A stretch of DNA of 64,000 nt, taken from positions 347,087 through 411,086 of the forward strand of contig NZ_MKTQ01000014.1 in the NCBI RefSeq assembly GCF_001898315.1. Direction: 5' to 3'. The translations under genes were made by a program, and so were the position numbers. Below are positions 1 to 9,053 of the stretch, one piece after another. Origin of the DNA: Microbacterium sp. 70-16. GTDB lineage: Bacteria > Actinomycetota > Actinomycetes > Actinomycetales > Microbacteriaceae. Numbering within the stretch: position 1 is the first letter of the stretch; the number at the start of each line of letters is the position of its first letter. The notes under the pieces were generated by a model. It saw only the letters and a list, made by a program, of their open reading frames with translations. It did no database searches and was not told the origin of the DNA.

Positions 1-1094
1 AGAACGCCGGCTCGAGCACGCTGACGCCCACGACTGTCGCACTCGAGCGGGTCGCGGGGGAATGGGTCTGCGACCTCCTGGGCCTTCCGACCGACGCGGC
101 GGTGGCGTGGGTGACAGGCGCTCAGATGTCCAACTTCGTGTGTCTCGCGTCGGCTCAGCACGCCGTCCTCCGCCGCGCCGGCTGGGACCTCACCCGACGG
201 GGCCTGCGCGGTGCGCCGCCGGTGCGCCTCGTCGTCGGCGAATACAGGCACGGGGCAATCGACCGCGCGGCGCGGTTCTGCGGCATCGGCCTCGACGAAC
301 TGACGATCGTCGCAGCAGACGATCAGGGGCGAATGCTTCCCGGCGCCCTCGCAGCGGCCCTCGACGCGACGCCGGCCGGGCGGACGATCGTGTGCCTGCA
401 GGCGGGCGAGGTGCACACCGGTGCATTCGACCCGTTCGCCGAGCTCATCCCGATCGCTCGGCGTCACGACGCGTGGGTGCACATCGACGGCGCCTTCGGA
501 CTGTGGGCCGCGGGCGCGCAGGACCCAACCCTGCGCGCACTCACGACAGGGATCGGCGCGGCCGATTCGTGGACGACGGATGCGCACAAGACGCTCAATG
601 CCCCGTACGACTGCGGGATCGCAATCCTCCGCGATCCGGAGGATGCCGTCGCGATGTTCCGTGCCGGCGGCGACTACCTCGTGCATTCGTCGCTCGATCC
701 GTGGGACGTCACTCCCGAACTCTCCCGCCGCGGTCGCGGCGTACCGGTCTGGGCGGCGCTGCGCAGCCTCGGCCGTGACGGCGTCGGGCGCCTCGTGGAC
801 CGGCTGCACGACAACGCCGTGCACCTCGAGGCGGCGCTGCGCGGCATCCCCGGCATCACCGTCCTGAACGACGTCGTCTATACGCAGGTCATGTTCCGCC
901 TCGAGGATGACGACGCGACGCGCACGCTCGGAGCCGCGATCCTCGAGGAGGGTACCGCCGCGCTCACCGGTGCCGTGTGGCAAGGGCGGGCGAGCCTGCG
1001 CTGCTCGATGTCATCGTGGGCGACGACGGCGGACGACGTCGATCGCACTGTCGCCGCCATCGCACGGATCGTGCGCGACCACGCCGCGCAGTGA
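1..1094 (+). CDS. PLP-dependent amino acid decarboxylase family protein, 5' truncated
   Basis: The reading frame is already open at base 3 and ends at TGA 1092-1094, so about 363 C-terminal codons are visible and the N-terminus lies before the window. The protein is fold-type I and PLP-dependent, of the group II decarboxylase (glutamate/aromatic amino acid decarboxylase) class. The Schiff-base lysine is in TDAHKTLN (Lys codon 588-590). The upstream HIDGAFG supplies the aspartate that pairs with the pyridine nitrogen. Family members decarboxylate amino acids such as aspartate, glutamate or aromatic residues, or act as related lyases; the substrate cannot be told from what is visible. It converges on pdxT with a 2-nt gap. 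A role connected to the adjacent B6 genes is possible only because the enzyme needs PLP. Confidence 0.8.
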   Translation, partial: NAGSSTLTPTTVALERVAGEWVCDLLGLPTDAAVAWVTGAQMSNFVCLASAQHAVLRRAGWDLTRRGLRGAPPVRLVVGEYRHGAIDRAARFCGIGLDELTIVAADDQGRMLPGALAAALDATPAGRTIVCLQAGEVHTGAFDPFAELIPIARRHDAWVHIDGAFGLWAAGAQDPTLRALTTGIGAADSWTTDAHKTLNAPYDCGIAILRDPEDAVAMFRAGGDYLVHSSLDPWDVTPELSRRGRGVPVWAALRSLGRDGVGRLVDRLHDNAVHLEAALRGIPGITVLNDVVYTQVMFRLEDDDATRTLGAAILEEGTAALTGAVWQGRASLRCSMSSWATTADDVDRTVAAIARIVRDHAAQ

Positions 1095-1096
1095 CA

Positions 1097-1678
1097 TCAC
1101 GCCGCGCGGACGAGATCGAGGAACAGCTCGTGGAAGCGGGTCTCGCCGGCGACCTCGGGGTGGAACGCCGTGCCGAGCAGATTCCCCTGGCGCACCGCGA
1201 CAACACCGCCGTCGGGCAGCGCGGCCAGCGCCTGCGCCCGCGGCCCGACCTCGGTGACGAGCGGCGCGCGGATGAAGGCGGCATGCACGGGTTCATCGAA
1301 CCCGTCGACCGTCAGCGCGGTCTCGAACGACTCGACCTGCCCGCCGAAGGCGTTGCGCTGCACCGTGACGTCGAGGCCGCCGACGCTCTGCTGCCCGGCG
1401 ATCGGGTTCGCGATGCGGTCGGCCAACAGGATCAGGCCCGCGCAGGTGCCGTACACCGGCATCCCGCTCTCGATCGCGTCGCGCAGCGGCTGCTGCATGC
1501 CGAACGCGCGCGACAGCTTGTCGATCACGCTCGATTCGCCGCCGGGCAGCACGAGTCCGTCGACGGATGCCAGTTCCTCGGGCCTCCGCACGAGCACGAC
1601 CTCCGCGCCGAGCGCCGTCAGCACCCGCGCGTGCTCGCGCACGTCACCCTGCAGGGCAAGCACCCCCACCCTCGTCAC
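1097..1678 (-). CDS. pdxT: Pyridoxal 5'-phosphate synthase glutaminase subunit PdxT
   Basis: PdxT releases ammonia from glutamine and feeds it to PdxS for one-step PLP synthesis in the cytoplasm. The protein has 193 residues, the usual family length. It has the glutaminase triad: Cys79 in GTCAGL, and His173 and Glu175 in FHPE. LPGGES near residue 44 is the oxyanion loop. The frame is open further upstream, but the GTG at 1678 is the better start because GGGAGGGG precedes it at normal spacing and the protein then begins TRVGVLALQGD, as in relatives. It follows pdxS on the same strand after 121 bp of repeat-bearing sequence, so it is probably cotranscribed with it. Confidence 0.93.
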   Translation of the reverse strand: MTRVGVLALQGDVREHARVLTALGAEVVLVRRPEELASVDGLVLPGGESSVIDKLSRAFGMQQPLRDAIESGMPVYGTCAGLILLADRIANPIAGQQSVGGLDVTVQRNAFGGQVESFETALTVDGFDEPVHAAFIRAPLVTEVGPRAQALAALPDGGVVAVRQGNLLGTAFHPEVAGETRFHELFLDLVRAA

Positions 1679-1715
1679 AGCCTCACCCCTCCCTGGCCAT
1701 TCCTGTCCCGGGCAT

Positions 1716-1794
1716 CCATGTCCCACTTACCGCAGACCATGTCCCACTTATGGCTGCTTCCGGATGCCGCAAACAACCGAAAATGGGACATGGT
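1716..1794. repeat. Short palindromic repeat cluster between pdxS and pdxT
   Basis: CCATGTCCCACTTA occurs twice in direct orientation (1716-1729 and 1737-1750), followed by an inverted copy TGGGACATGG at 1784-1793. The 1737 and 1784 copies could form a stem with a loop of about 36 nt. There is no T-run, so it is not a classical terminator. It may partly attenuate pdxT expression relative to pdxS, but that is a guess. Confidence 0.6.
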
Positions 1795-1799
1795 CGGTG

Positions 1800-2690
1800 T
1801 CACCAGCCGCGCTCGGCGAGGCGGTGCGGCGCGGGCAGGTCGGTCACGTTGATGCCGACCATCGCCTCACCCAGGCCGCGCGAGACGTCGGCGATGACCT
1901 TCGCGTCGTCGTAGAAGGTCGTCGCCTTCACAATCGCGGCGGCGCGCGCGGCGGGGTTGCCGCTCTTGAAGATGCCCGATCCGACGAACACGCCGTCGGC
2001 GCCGAGCTGCATCATCATCGCGGCATCCGCCGGCGTCGCGACGCCGCCCGCGACGAACAGCACGACCGGCAGCGTGCCGGTCTCAGCGATCTCGGCGACG
2101 AGGTCGTACGGCGCCTGCAGTTCCTTCGCGGCGACGTAGAGCTCGTCCTTCGACAGCGCGCCGAGCGCCGCGATCTCACCGCGGATCTTGCGGATGTGCT
2201 TCATCGCCTCAGAGACGTCGCCCGTGCCGGCCTCACCCTTCGACCGGATCATCGCGGCGCCCTCGGTGATGCGACGCAGCGCCTCGCCGAGGTTCGTGGC
2301 TCCGCAGACGAATGGCACGGTGAAGTCGTACTTGTCGATGTGGTTGACGTAGTCGGCGGGCGACAGCACCTCGGACTCGTCGATGTAGTCGACGCCGAGC
2401 TCCTGCAGCACCTGCGCCTCGACGAAGTGGCCGATGCGCGCCTTCGCCATGACCGGGATCGAGACGGCGTCGATGATGCCGTCGATCATGTCGGGGTCGC
2501 TCATGCGCGACACGCCGCCCTGGGCGCGGATGTCGGCGGGCACGCGCTCGAGGGCCATGACGGCGACGGCACCGGCATCCTCGGCGATCTTCGCCTGATC
2601 GGGGGTGACGACGTCCATGATGACGCCGCCCTTGAGCATCTCGGCGAGGCCGCGCTTGACGCGGGACGATCCGGTGGTGGGAGTGGACAC
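1800..2690 (-). CDS. pdxS: Pyridoxal 5'-phosphate synthase lyase subunit PdxS
   Basis: PdxS condenses ribose 5-phosphate, glyceraldehyde 3-phosphate and PdxT-supplied ammonia into PLP. The 296-residue protein is a TIM barrel. The residues of the mechanism are visible: Asp26 in IMDVVT, Lys83 in VMAKARIGH (first covalent intermediate) and Lys151 in [10 protein letters not shown] (second lysine). The open frame extends about 118 codons further upstream, but that part is out of character. GTG 2690 is preceded by AGGAG at 5-nt spacing and gives the family N-terminus. It is divergent from the MocR-type regulator across an 84-bp control region. Confidence 0.95.
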   Translation of the reverse strand: MSTPTTGSSRVKRGLAEMLKGGVIMDVVTPDQAKIAEDAGAVAVMALERVPADIRAQGGVSRMSDPDMIDGIIDAVSIPVMAKARIGHFVEAQVLQELGVDYIDESEVLSPADYVNHIDKYDFTVPFVCGATNLGEALRRITEGAAMIRSKGEAGTGDVSEAMKHIRKIRGEIAALGALSKDELYVAAKELQAPYDLVAEIAETGTLPVVLFVAGGVATPADAAMMMQLGADGVFVGSGIFKSGNPAARAAAIVKATTFYDDAKVIADVSRGLGEAMVGINVTDLPAPHRLAERGW

Positions 2691-2725
2691 TCGGGCTCCT
2701 TCGTATGACACGGCAGGATGCCGCG

Positions 2726-2741
2726 TTTGACCTAGGCCAAA
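2726..2741. promoter_or_regulatory. Candidate PdxR operator between pdxS and pdxR
   Basis: TTTGACCTAGGCCAAA is a 16-bp palindrome with 14 of 16 symmetric positions. It sits midway in the divergent gap and overlaps where the -35 of the regulator promoter would lie. MocR-type PdxR proteins bind such shared regions to control pdxST and themselves. Assignment as the operator is inference from position and symmetry. Confidence 0.45.
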
Positions 2742-2761
2742 ACGTAGCATGTTCCGTGACA

Positions 2762-2767
2762 TAGACT
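2762..2767 (+). promoter_or_regulatory. -10 box for leaderless pdxR
   Basis: TAGACT ends 7 nt before the ATG at 2775 and no ribosome binding site is present. This spacing would start transcription at or next to the start codon. Confidence 0.55.
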
Positions 2768-2774
2768 CGCAACG

Positions 2775-4124
2775 ATGACGGATGTGACGACGAGCGCGCA
2801 GATCTCGGGAGCCGCGGCGACCGAGATCGCCGACAGTGTGCGGCAACTCGTCGAACGCGGCACGCTGTCGCCCGGCGCCGCTCTGCCCCCGGTGCGCGCG
2901 CTCGCCGACGACCTCGGCGTCAACCGCAACACGGTCGTCGCCGCCTACCGCCTGCTCACCCAGGCCGGCGTCGTCGAAGCACGCGGACGCGCCGGCACCC
3001 GCGTGACCGATCGCACGCCGGTCGCTCAGGAAGGGTTCGCGCACGGCACCGTCCTGCGCGACCTGGGCACCGGCAACCCCGACCCTGCACGCATCCCCGA
3101 TCCGTCCGCCGCGCTCGGCCGCATCGTGGGACGCCCCGTGCTCTACGGCGAGCCCGTGATCGACCGCGACCTCGAGGCTTGGGCGACCGACTGGATGCGC
3201 ACCGCCGTCGGCGACGACCGACCGCTACAGCTCACGATCACCGGCGGGGCATCCGACGCCATCGAGCGCCTCCTCGCGCAGACCCTCACCCGCGACGACG
3301 CGGTCGCCCTCGAAGACCCGTGCTTCCTCGCGAGCCTGAACACGGTGCGCCTGGGCGGGTATCGTCCGGTCGCCGTGCCGGTGGATGCCGAGGGCATGAC
3401 CGTCGCGGGGCTGCAAGCTGCGCTGGATGCCGGCGTGCGGGCCGTGCTGCTCACGCCGCGCGCCCAGAACCCGACCGGCGCAAGCCTGTCAGCGCAGCGG
3501 GCCGCCGCGCTGCGTGCCGTGCTCGCGGCGCACCCGTACGTGCTCGTCATCGAGGACGACCACTTCTCGCTGCTGTCGGCGCAGCCGTTCCACTCGGTGA
3601 TCGGCCCGGGTCACCACCGGTGGGCGTTGATCCGGTCGGTGTCGAAGTTCCTCGGGCCGGACATGTGTCTGGCCGTGACCGCCTCCGACCCCGACACGGC
3701 CGAGCGCCTCGCACGGCGCCTGAACCCCGGTGCGACGTGGGTCAGCCACCTGCTGCAACGGCTGAGCCACGCGCTGCTCACCGATCCGGATGCCACCGCT
3801 GCCGTCAGCGCGGCCGGCGCGCACTACGCGCGGCGCAACGCCGCGGCATCCGCCGTTCTCGCCGCACATGGCGTCGACGTGACCGCCGGCGACGGCCTGA
3901 GCCTGTGGGTGCCGCTGCCCGTCGCGGCACGCGCGGTCTCTGAGCAGCTCATGCGCCGCGGCTGGCTCGCCCGGCCCGGCGACGAGTTCGTCCTCGAAGG
4001 TGACGACGCGACCCGCCATCTGCGCCTGACCGTCCACGACCTCTCCGACGCGGAGCTCTCGCGTCTGGCATCCGACCTGGCCGACGCGATCGACGCGGCG
4101 GCCGCGACCTCGAAAGCAGGATGA
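2775..4124 (+). CDS. pdxR: MocR/PdxR-type transcriptional regulator with aminotransferase-like domain
   Basis: The 449-residue protein joins an N-terminal GntR winged helix-turn-helix (about residues 5-75, with [18 protein letters not shown] as the recognition part) to a class I aminotransferase-like domain (about 95-445). The PLP lysine is Lys291 in SVSKFLG. PdxR proteins bind PLP at this lysine and switch pdxST transcription. The divergent pdxS and the coupled downstream pyridoxal kinase support that role. The start is ATG 2775, probably leaderless. The stop overlaps the next ATG by 4 nt (ATGA). Confidence 0.88.
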   Translation: MTDVTTSAQISGAAATEIADSVRQLVERGTLSPGAALPPVRALADDLGVNRNTVVAAYRLLTQAGVVEARGRAGTRVTDRTPVAQEGFAHGTVLRDLGTGNPDPARIPDPSAALGRIVGRPVLYGEPVIDRDLEAWATDWMRTAVGDDRPLQLTITGGASDAIERLLAQTLTRDDAVALEDPCFLASLNTVRLGGYRPVAVPVDAEGMTVAGLQAALDAGVRAVLLTPRAQNPTGASLSAQRAAALRAVLAAHPYVLVIEDDHFSLLSAQPFHSVIGPGHHRWALIRSVSKFLGPDMCLAVTASDPDTAERLARRLNPGATWVSHLLQRLSHALLTDPDATAAVSAAGAHYARRNAAASAVLAAHGVDVTAGDGLSLWVPLPVAARAVSEQLMRRGWLARPGDEFVLEGDDATRHLRLTVHDLSDAELSRLASDLADAIDAAAATSKAG

Positions 4125-4978
4125 TCGTGAAGATCCTCTCCATCCAGTCCGCCGTCGCCTACGGACACGTCGGCAACTCCGCCGCCGTCTTCCCGCTGCA
4201 GCGCATCGGCGTCGAGGTGCTGCCGGTCTACACGGTGAACTTCTCCAACCACACCGGGTACGGCGCGTGGCGTGGCCCGCTCATCTCGCCCGACGACGTC
4301 CGCGACGTCATCACCGGCATCGAAGAGCGCGGCGTGCTCGGTCAGATCGACGTCGTGCTGAGCGGATACCAGGGCAGCGAGGGCATCGGTGACGTGATCC
4401 TCGACGCCGTCGCGCGGGTGAAGTCCGCGAACCCGGATGCCGTGTACGCCTGCGACCCGGTCATGGGCAACGCGAAGAGTGGATGCTTCGTCGCACCGGC
4501 GATCCCGGTGCTGCTGCGCGAGCGCGTCGTGCCGAACGCCGACATCATCACCCCGAACCAGTTCGAGCTCGGGTTCCTCACCGACACCGAGCCGAGCGAC
4601 CTGGACTCGACCCTTGCTTCCGCCGATGCGGCGCGGGTGATGGGCCCGAGCACCGTGCTCGTCACGTCGGTCGAGCGCCCCGACCGGCCGGAGGGCACGA
4701 TCGAGATGCTCGCCGTGACCGACGAGGGCGCCTGGATCGTGCAGACTCCGCACATCCCGATGAAGGCGAACGGCTCGGGCGATGTGACCGCGGCGCTGTT
4801 CACGGCGCACTACAAGGCGTCGGGCGACGCGTCATCCGCCCTCGCGCACACCGTCTCGAGCGTGTACGACCTGCTCCAGGCGACGTACAACGCGGGCTCA
4901 CGCGAGCTGCTGCTGGTCGAGTCGCAGGAGTTCTACGCGCACCCCCGCCTGCAGTTCGCCGTCACCCGCGTGCGCTGA
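4121..4978 (+). CDS. pdxY: Pyridoxal kinase PdxY
   Basis: A 285-residue ribokinase-superfamily kinase that phosphorylates pyridoxal (salvage route to PLP). It has the N-terminal SIQSAVAYGHVGNSA segment that binds pyridoxal in PdxY/PdxK, CDPVMGN near residue 110, and the anion-hole/catalytic motif NGSGDVTAA (about residues 216-224, catalytic Asp). It overlaps the stop of pdxR by 4 nt, so translation is likely coupled. The operon therefore pairs a PLP-sensing regulator with the salvage kinase, while the divergent operon carries de novo synthesis. The first codons offer M1 and the in-frame V2; M1 at the ATGA overlap is chosen. Confidence 0.9.
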   Translation: MIVKILSIQSAVAYGHVGNSAAVFPLQRIGVEVLPVYTVNFSNHTGYGAWRGPLISPDDVRDVITGIEERGVLGQIDVVLSGYQGSEGIGDVILDAVARVKSANPDAVYACDPVMGNAKSGCFVAPAIPVLLRERVVPNADIITPNQFELGFLTDTEPSDLDSTLASADAARVMGPSTVLVTSVERPDRPEGTIEMLAVTDEGAWIVQTPHIPMKANGSGDVTAALFTAHYKASGDASSALAHTVSSVYDLLQATYNAGSRELLLVESQEFYAHPRLQFAVTRVR

Positions 4979-4996
4979 CAGGGAGGGGCGACAACC

Positions 4997-5127
4997 GGTC
5001 GTTGAGCGAGCGCGGCGAGACGAAACGTCCCCCACCGCACGACGTTTCGTCTCGTCGCTACGCTCCTCGCTCAACGACCAGGAGGGCCCACCACCGGTCG
5101 TTGAGCGAGCGCAGCGAGACGAAACGT
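4997..5127. repeat. Three-unit REP-like palindromic element
   Basis: Three near-identical units of 32-38 bp: 4997-5028 forward, 5042-5079 inverted, 5096-5127 forward. The unit begins GGTCGTTGAGCGAGCG and ends GAGACGAAACGT. The inverted unit carries a small insertion. Each unit contains a short internal palindrome (GAGCGAGCGC-type). The last copy ends 4 nt before the HIT gene stop. Adjacent inverted units would fold into long hairpins in the gap between convergent pdxY and the HIT gene, and could insulate the two transcripts. Confidence 0.85.
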
Positions 5128-5131
5128 CGGG

Positions 5132-5719
5132 TCAGGCGGGCCAGGCGGATGCCAGGGCCTCGCGCACCTCGCCGAGCAGCTGCGGCAGCGCCTTGGTGCG
5201 CGCGATGATCGGGAAGAAGTTCGCGTCGGATGCCCATCGGGGCACGATGTGCTGGTGCAGGTGCTCGTCGACACCGGCGCCCGCGACCGCCCCCTGGTTC
5301 ATGCCGATGTTGAACCCGTCGCACCGTGAGACCTCGCGCAGCACGCGCATACCGGTCTGCGTGAGGGCGCCGATCTCGGCAACCTCTTCCGGCGTGGCCT
5401 GATCGTAGGTCGCCACATGCCGGTACGGGCATACGAGCAGGTGACCTGAGTTGTACGGGAAGAGATTCAGCAGCACGTAGGACGTCACGCCGCGATAGAC
5501 GATCAAGCCGTCGGCGTCGGACTTACCGGGTGCGGCGCAGAACGGGCATCCCGTGCCGCGCAGCGCGTCGGCGCCGGTGTTGATGTACGCCATGCGATGC
5601 GGCGTCCACAGGCGCTGGAACCCATCCGGGACACCGGCGAACGCGCTGGCCTCCTCCAGCCCCTCGACAAGCTCGGGGACCCCCTCGACAGGCTCGGGGA
5701 CCACGGGGGGCTCCGTCAC
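5132..5719 (-). CDS. HIT-family nucleotide hydrolase/phosphorylase
   Basis: A 195-residue histidine-triad protein with HLHQHIVPR (His153, His155, His157; the last is the nucleophile in the family). [16 protein letters not shown] sequence ([11 protein letters not shown]) at 86-96 is the other HIT signature, and a CPFC pair at 58-61 resembles the zinc site of AP4A phosphorylase-type HIT proteins. It probably acts on dinucleoside polyphosphates or adenylated nucleotides; the substrate is not certain. The ATG overlaps the thrS stop by 4 nt, so the two genes are coupled, a common actinobacterial order. Odd feature: residues 7-20 are VPEPVEG then VPELVEG, encoded by two copies of a dispersed 21-bp repeat inserted in frame. 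Confidence 0.9.
   Translation of the reverse strand: MTEPPVVPEPVEGVPELVEGLEEASAFAGVPDGFQRLWTPHRMAYINTGADALRGTGCPFCAAPGKSDADGLIVYRGVTSYVLLNLFPYNSGHLLVCPYRHVATYDQATPEEVAEIGALTQTGMRVLREVSRCDGFNIGMNQGAVAGAGVDEHLHQHIVPRWASDANFFPIIARTKALPQLLGEVREALASAWPA
5661..5702. repeat. Tandem pair of dispersed 21-bp repeat inside the HIT gene
   Basis: Units 5661-5681 and 5682-5702 differ at one base. Each contains the hairpin-forming core CTCGACAAGCTCGGGG (second unit with AGG in place of AAG). Because 21 is a multiple of three the insertion keeps frame and adds two 7-residue blocks. The first unit is identical over 21 bp to 62603-62623 in the RNase P RNA gene, in the same orientation. Confidence 0.9.
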
Positions 5720-7746
5720 GCGAGGTCCGCGGCGGTGTCGACGAGGGCGTGCAACGCGATCGCGGCGGTGATCTTCTCGATCGCCTCGTCGACCGGGATG
5801 CCGTTGGTCTGCGTTCCATCGCGGAAGCGGAACGACACGGTGCCGGCCGAGCGGTCCTGCTCCCCCGCGATCAGCTGCAGCGGCACCTTCTGCGTCGTGT
5901 GGGTGCGGATCTTCTTCGGCATCCGGTCGGACGAGTGGTCGACCTCGGCGCGCACGCCACGTGCGCGGAGCCGGTCGATGATCTCATCGAGGTACGGCGC
6001 GAAGTCGTCCGCGACGGGGATGCCGACGACCTGCAGCGGCGACAGCCACACCGGGAACGCCCCGGCGTAGTGCTCGAGCAGAATCGCGAAGAAGCGCTCG
6101 ATCGAGCCGAACAGCGCCCGGTGGATCATGATCGGGCGGTGGCGCTCACCGTCGGGGCCGGTGTACTCCAGATCGAAGCGCTCCGGCAGGTTCGGGTCGA
6201 CCTGCACGGTCGACAGCTGCCAGGTGCGTCCGATCGCGTCACGTGTCTTGAGGTCGATCTTCGGGCCGTAGAACGCGGCTTCGCCCGGCACCTCGGTGAG
6301 CTTCAGACCCGACGCGACTGCGACCTTGCGCAGGGCATCCGTCGAGTACTCCCAGAACTCGTCCGAGCCGATCCACTTGCTCTTCTCGTCATCGCGCATC
6401 GACAACTCGAGCTCGAAGTCGGTCAGGCCGAAGTCGCGCAGCATCGAGATGACGAACTCGAGCACGCGGGTCGCTTCGGTCTCGAGCTGGTCGGGCGTGA
6501 CGAACAGGTGCGAGTCGTCCTGCGTGAAGCCGCGCACGCGGGTCAGGCCGTGCAGTGCGCCGGAGAGCTCGTTGCGGTAGACCGTGCCGTTCTCTGCAAG
6601 GCGCATCGGCAGGTCACGGTAGCTGCGGGCACGCTCCTTGTAGATGAGGATGTGCATCGGGCAGTTCATGGGCTTCAGGTAATAGTCCTGGCCCTGCTTG
6701 GTGATGTTGCCCTCGGCATCCCGCTCTTCGTCCATGACGATCGGCGGGAACATGCCCTCGCGGTAGGTGACGAGGTGGTTCGAGGTGAGGAAGAGGTCTT
6801 CCTTGGAGATGTGCGGCGTGTACACGTAGGTGTAGCCGGCCTCGATGTGTCGACGCCGCGCGTGCTGCTCCATCTCGCCGCGGACGACACCGCCCTTGGG
6901 ATGCCAGACCGACAGTCCCGAGCCGATCTCATCCGGGAACGAGAAGAGGTCGAGCTCCTTGCCGAGCTTGCGGTGGTCGCGCTTGGCGGCCTCTTCGAGG
7001 CGCTGCTGGTAGGCGCGCAGCTCGTCCTTGGTCGCCCACGCCGTGCCGTAGATGCGCTGCAGCTGCGGGTTCTTCTCGCTGCCGCGCCAGTAGGCGCCCG
7101 CGATGCGGGTGAGGTCCCAGCCGTTGCCGACGAGGCGGGTCGACGGCACGTGCGGGCCGCGGCAGAGGTCACGCCACGCCGTCTCGCCGTCACGGGTGAC
7201 GTTGTCGTAGATCGTGAGCTCACCGGCGCCGATCTCGGCGGAGGCACCTTCGGCAGCGTTCGCGCCCGAACCCGGGCCTCCGGCGAGATCGATGAGCTCG
7301 AGCTTGAACGGCTCGTCGGCCATCTCGGCGCGCGCTTCGTCTTCGGTCACGACGCGACGGACGAAGCGCTGGCCCTCGCGGACGATGCGCTCCATCTCCT
7401 TCTTGATCGCCTTGAGGTCTTCGGGCGTGAACGGCTCGGCGACGCCGAAGTCGTAGTAGAACCCGTCAGTGATCGGCGGACCGATGCCGAGGTTCGCCTG
7501 CGGCTTGATGCGCTGCACCGCCTGCGCGAGCACGTGCGCCGTCGAGTGGCGCAGGATCGACAGTCCGTCGGGGCTGTCGATCGTCACCGGCTCGACCGCG
7601 TCGGTCGCCTCGACGACGACGGCGAGGTCCTTGAGCTCGCCGTTGACGCGCAAAGCGATCACGGAGCGGTCGGGGAACAGGGCGAATCCGTCGGCGGGGT
7701 AGGTCACCGCGGGCGACGGGATGGATTCAGGGGCGACGTCAGTCAA
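5716..7746 (-). CDS. thrS: Threonyl-tRNA synthetase
   Basis: Charges tRNA-Thr. The 676-residue protein has, in order, a TGS domain (about 15-78), the editing domain with HSTAH (His67, His71) and CRGPH (Cys195, His199), the class II catalytic core, and the anticodon-binding domain at the C-terminus. The catalytic zinc ligands are Cys362 (MNCPMH), His413 (DDSHLF) and His542 (MIHRALFG), with the class II motif 3 arginine also in the last. The start is the TTG at 7746: GGAG lies 7 nt upstream and the protein then begins TDVAPES; the longer frame to 7869 has no such support. The downstream HIT gene is translationally coupled. Confidence 0.95.
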   Translation of the reverse strand: MTDVAPESIPSPAVTYPADGFALFPDRSVIALRVNGELKDLAVVVEATDAVEPVTIDSPDGLSILRHSTAHVLAQAVQRIKPQANLGIGPPITDGFYYDFGVAEPFTPEDLKAIKKEMERIVREGQRFVRRVVTEDEARAEMADEPFKLELIDLAGGPGSGANAAEGASAEIGAGELTIYDNVTRDGETAWRDLCRGPHVPSTRLVGNGWDLTRIAGAYWRGSEKNPQLQRIYGTAWATKDELRAYQQRLEEAAKRDHRKLGKELDLFSFPDEIGSGLSVWHPKGGVVRGEMEQHARRRHIEAGYTYVYTPHISKEDLFLTSNHLVTYREGMFPPIVMDEERDAEGNITKQGQDYYLKPMNCPMHILIYKERARSYRDLPMRLAENGTVYRNELSGALHGLTRVRGFTQDDSHLFVTPDQLETEATRVLEFVISMLRDFGLTDFELELSMRDDEKSKWIGSDEFWEYSTDALRKVAVASGLKLTEVPGEAAFYGPKIDLKTRDAIGRTWQLSTVQVDPNLPERFDLEYTGPDGERHRPIMIHRALFGSIERFFAILLEHYAGAFPVWLSPLQVVGIPVADDFAPYLDEIIDRLRARGVRAEVDHSSDRMPKKIRTHTTQKVPLQLIAGEQDRSAGTVSFRFRDGTQTNGIPVDEAIEKITAAIALHALVDTAADLA

Positions 7747-7944
7747 AGGGATTCTCCAGAAAAGGCTCGAATCTAGGCTACTCAGTTTTCGAGCACGTTC
7801 CGCGCCCCGCGCGGGGGCACAGCAGCCCGCGCGGCCGCGAGCCGGCGACAGAACGATCGCGTGGCTCATCGCGCTGCGCGCCGCGCACTCGGAGGAACCC
7901 GGGGAGCGCGCCCCTGCGCGACTGGGTCGGACGATCGCGAGCGA

Positions 7945-8460
7945 TCAGGCGACGGTGAGGTCGACCTGGATCTCCCCCGCGAGCGCTTCGAGGGCGCGGG
8001 TGATCGCTTCAGCATCCGCACTCGCCGGCACGCTGACAGAGACGGATGCCTCGAAGAGCGTGCCGCCGGCCATGGGAGCCTCGAGGGTACGACTGCGGAA
8101 GGTGTCGATCGACAGGGCGTGTGCGGCGATCGCAGCCGTCACATCGCGGACGATGCCCGGGCGATCGTTGCCCAGCACGGTGAAGGCGAGGGTGTGACCG
8201 GACTCCCCGGCCGCAGCATCAGCGGCGGAGCCTGTATGCGCCGTGACGCTCAGCAGACCGTCAAGGTCGCGAAGCGCGGTGGTGAACGCCGCGACGTGGT
8301 CGTCGGGAACGGACACGAGCACGATGCCGGCGAATGCGCCCGCAAGCTCGGCGAGCTCGCTCTGTTCCCAGTTGCCGCCGACCTCGGCGATCTTCTGTGC
8401 GAGCGCGTTGACGAGTCCGGCGCGATCGTCGCCGACGACGGTGAGCACGAGCTGAGCCAT
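7945..8460 (-). CDS. Tandem ACT-domain protein, GcvR-like
   Basis: A 171-residue cytoplasmic protein made of two ACT domains (about 1-76 and 90-168). Each begins with a similar strand-helix pattern: LVLTVVGDDRAGLVNALA and LAFTVLGNDRPGIVRDV. The family includes GcvR, which affects glycine-cleavage control in proteobacteria, and many uncharacterised ligand-binding ACT pairs. The ligand is likely an amino acid, but nothing here identifies it. It is monocistronic, with 198 bp to thrS in which I see no gene. No DNA-binding domain is present. Confidence 0.75.
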   Translation of the reverse strand: MAQLVLTVVGDDRAGLVNALAQKIAEVGGNWEQSELAELAGAFAGIVLVSVPDDHVAAFTTALRDLDGLLSVTAHTGSAADAAAGESGHTLAFTVLGNDRPGIVRDVTAAIAAHALSIDTFRSRTLEAPMAGGTLFEASVSVSVPASADAEAITRALEALAGEIQVDLTVA

Positions 8461-8480
8461 GTGCTGAGCCTAACGAGAAA

Positions 8481-8502
8481 AGCCCCCGGAGAACCGGGGG
8501 CT
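8481..8502 (-). terminator. Rho-independent terminator of the tRNA operon
   Basis: A 9-bp stem AGCCCCCGG/CCGGGGGCT with the 4-nt loop AGAA, followed on the minus strand by TTTCTCGTT. It lies 8 nt after the tRNA-Val(GAC) 3' end. Confidence 0.85.
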
Positions 8503-8510
8503 TCATTCGG

Positions 8511-8582
8511 TGCGCGATACTGGGATCGAACCAGTGACCTCTTCCGTGTCAGGGAAGCGCGCTACCGCTGCGCCAATCGCGC
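8511..8582 (-). tRNA. tRNA-Val(GAC)
   Basis: The 72-nt cloverleaf has acceptor GCGCGAT paired with ATCGCGC, an A discriminator and then encoded CC. The anticodon stem is CTTCC/GGAAG and the 7-nt loop CTGACAC gives anticodon GAC. The T arm carries GGTTCGATCCC. It is the last of three tRNAs on the minus strand. Confidence 0.93.
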
Positions 8583-8610
8583 CTATACAGGCATATTCAG
8601 TTGTGAGGCG

Positions 8611-8681
8611 AGGTGGCGACGGGATTCGAACCCGTGTAAACGGCTTTGCAGGCCGGTGCCTAGCCGCTCGGCCACGCCACC
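8611..8681 (-). tRNA. tRNA-Cys(GCA)
   Basis: The acceptor is GGTGGCG with CGCCACC, the discriminator is U as normal for tRNA-Cys, and the anticodon loop CTGCAAA gives GCA. The outermost pair of the anticodon stem (CCGGC/GCCGT) is a C-U mismatch, unlike the fully paired stem common in relatives. Confidence 0.92.
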
Positions 8682-8734
8682 ATGTGGTTCGACCCACGTG
8701 TCGGAATCATCCCGTAGGAAGACACCTGCACTCG

Positions 8735-8807
8735 AGCGGATGACGAGACTCGAACTCGCGACCCTAACCTTGGCAAGGTTATGCGCTACCAACTGCGCTA
8801 CATCCGC
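8735..8807 (-). tRNA. tRNA-Gly(GCC)
   Basis: The acceptor is GCGGATG paired with CATCCGC, with discriminator U. The anticodon stem TAACC/GGTTA encloses the loop TTGCCAA, giving anticodon GCC. It is the first gene of the Gly-Cys-Val operon. Confidence 0.93.
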
Positions 8808-8955
8808 GTGCTCCCTGGTTGCCCCGGGAACTTCATCGACTTTAGTCGAGGAATCTCCGAACGCCAAACTGAGCGCGTCTCGCGCGTGTCACGCCGCGGA
8901 TTCGGTGCCGCGGCCCGGCATCGGGTAGCATCGGATCTCGGCCCTTGTGGGTCTT

Positions 8956-9028
8956 GGGCGATTGGCGCAGTTGGTAGCGCGCTTCCTTCACACGGAAGAG
9001 GTCGTCGGTTCGAGTCCGGCATCGCCCA
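8956..9028 (+). tRNA. tRNA-Val(CAC)
   Basis: The 73-nt cloverleaf has acceptor GGGCGAT/ATCGCCC, discriminator A and encoded CC. The anticodon stem is CTTCC/GGAAG and the loop TTCACAC gives anticodon CAC. A likely -10 TAGCAT is at 8927-8932. It is divergent from the other tRNA operon and its body closely resembles tRNA-Val(GAC), suggesting an old duplication. Confidence 0.93.
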
Positions 9029-9053
9029 CCGAAATCTCTCGGCATCCGCCTGC

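Noticed and set aside
5749..7776. A 675-codon open frame on the plus strand over thrS
   Set aside because: It is antisense to a clear threonyl-tRNA synthetase and has the Arg/Asp/Val/Leu-rich composition of a shadow frame in GC-rich DNA. The long frames at 10359-11576, 17061-19211 and 25325-28024 were rejected for the same reason.
7747..7944. T-box or other leader RNA upstream of thrS
   Set aside because: No T-box sequence or specifier hairpin is visible, and the start codon has its own ribosome binding site.
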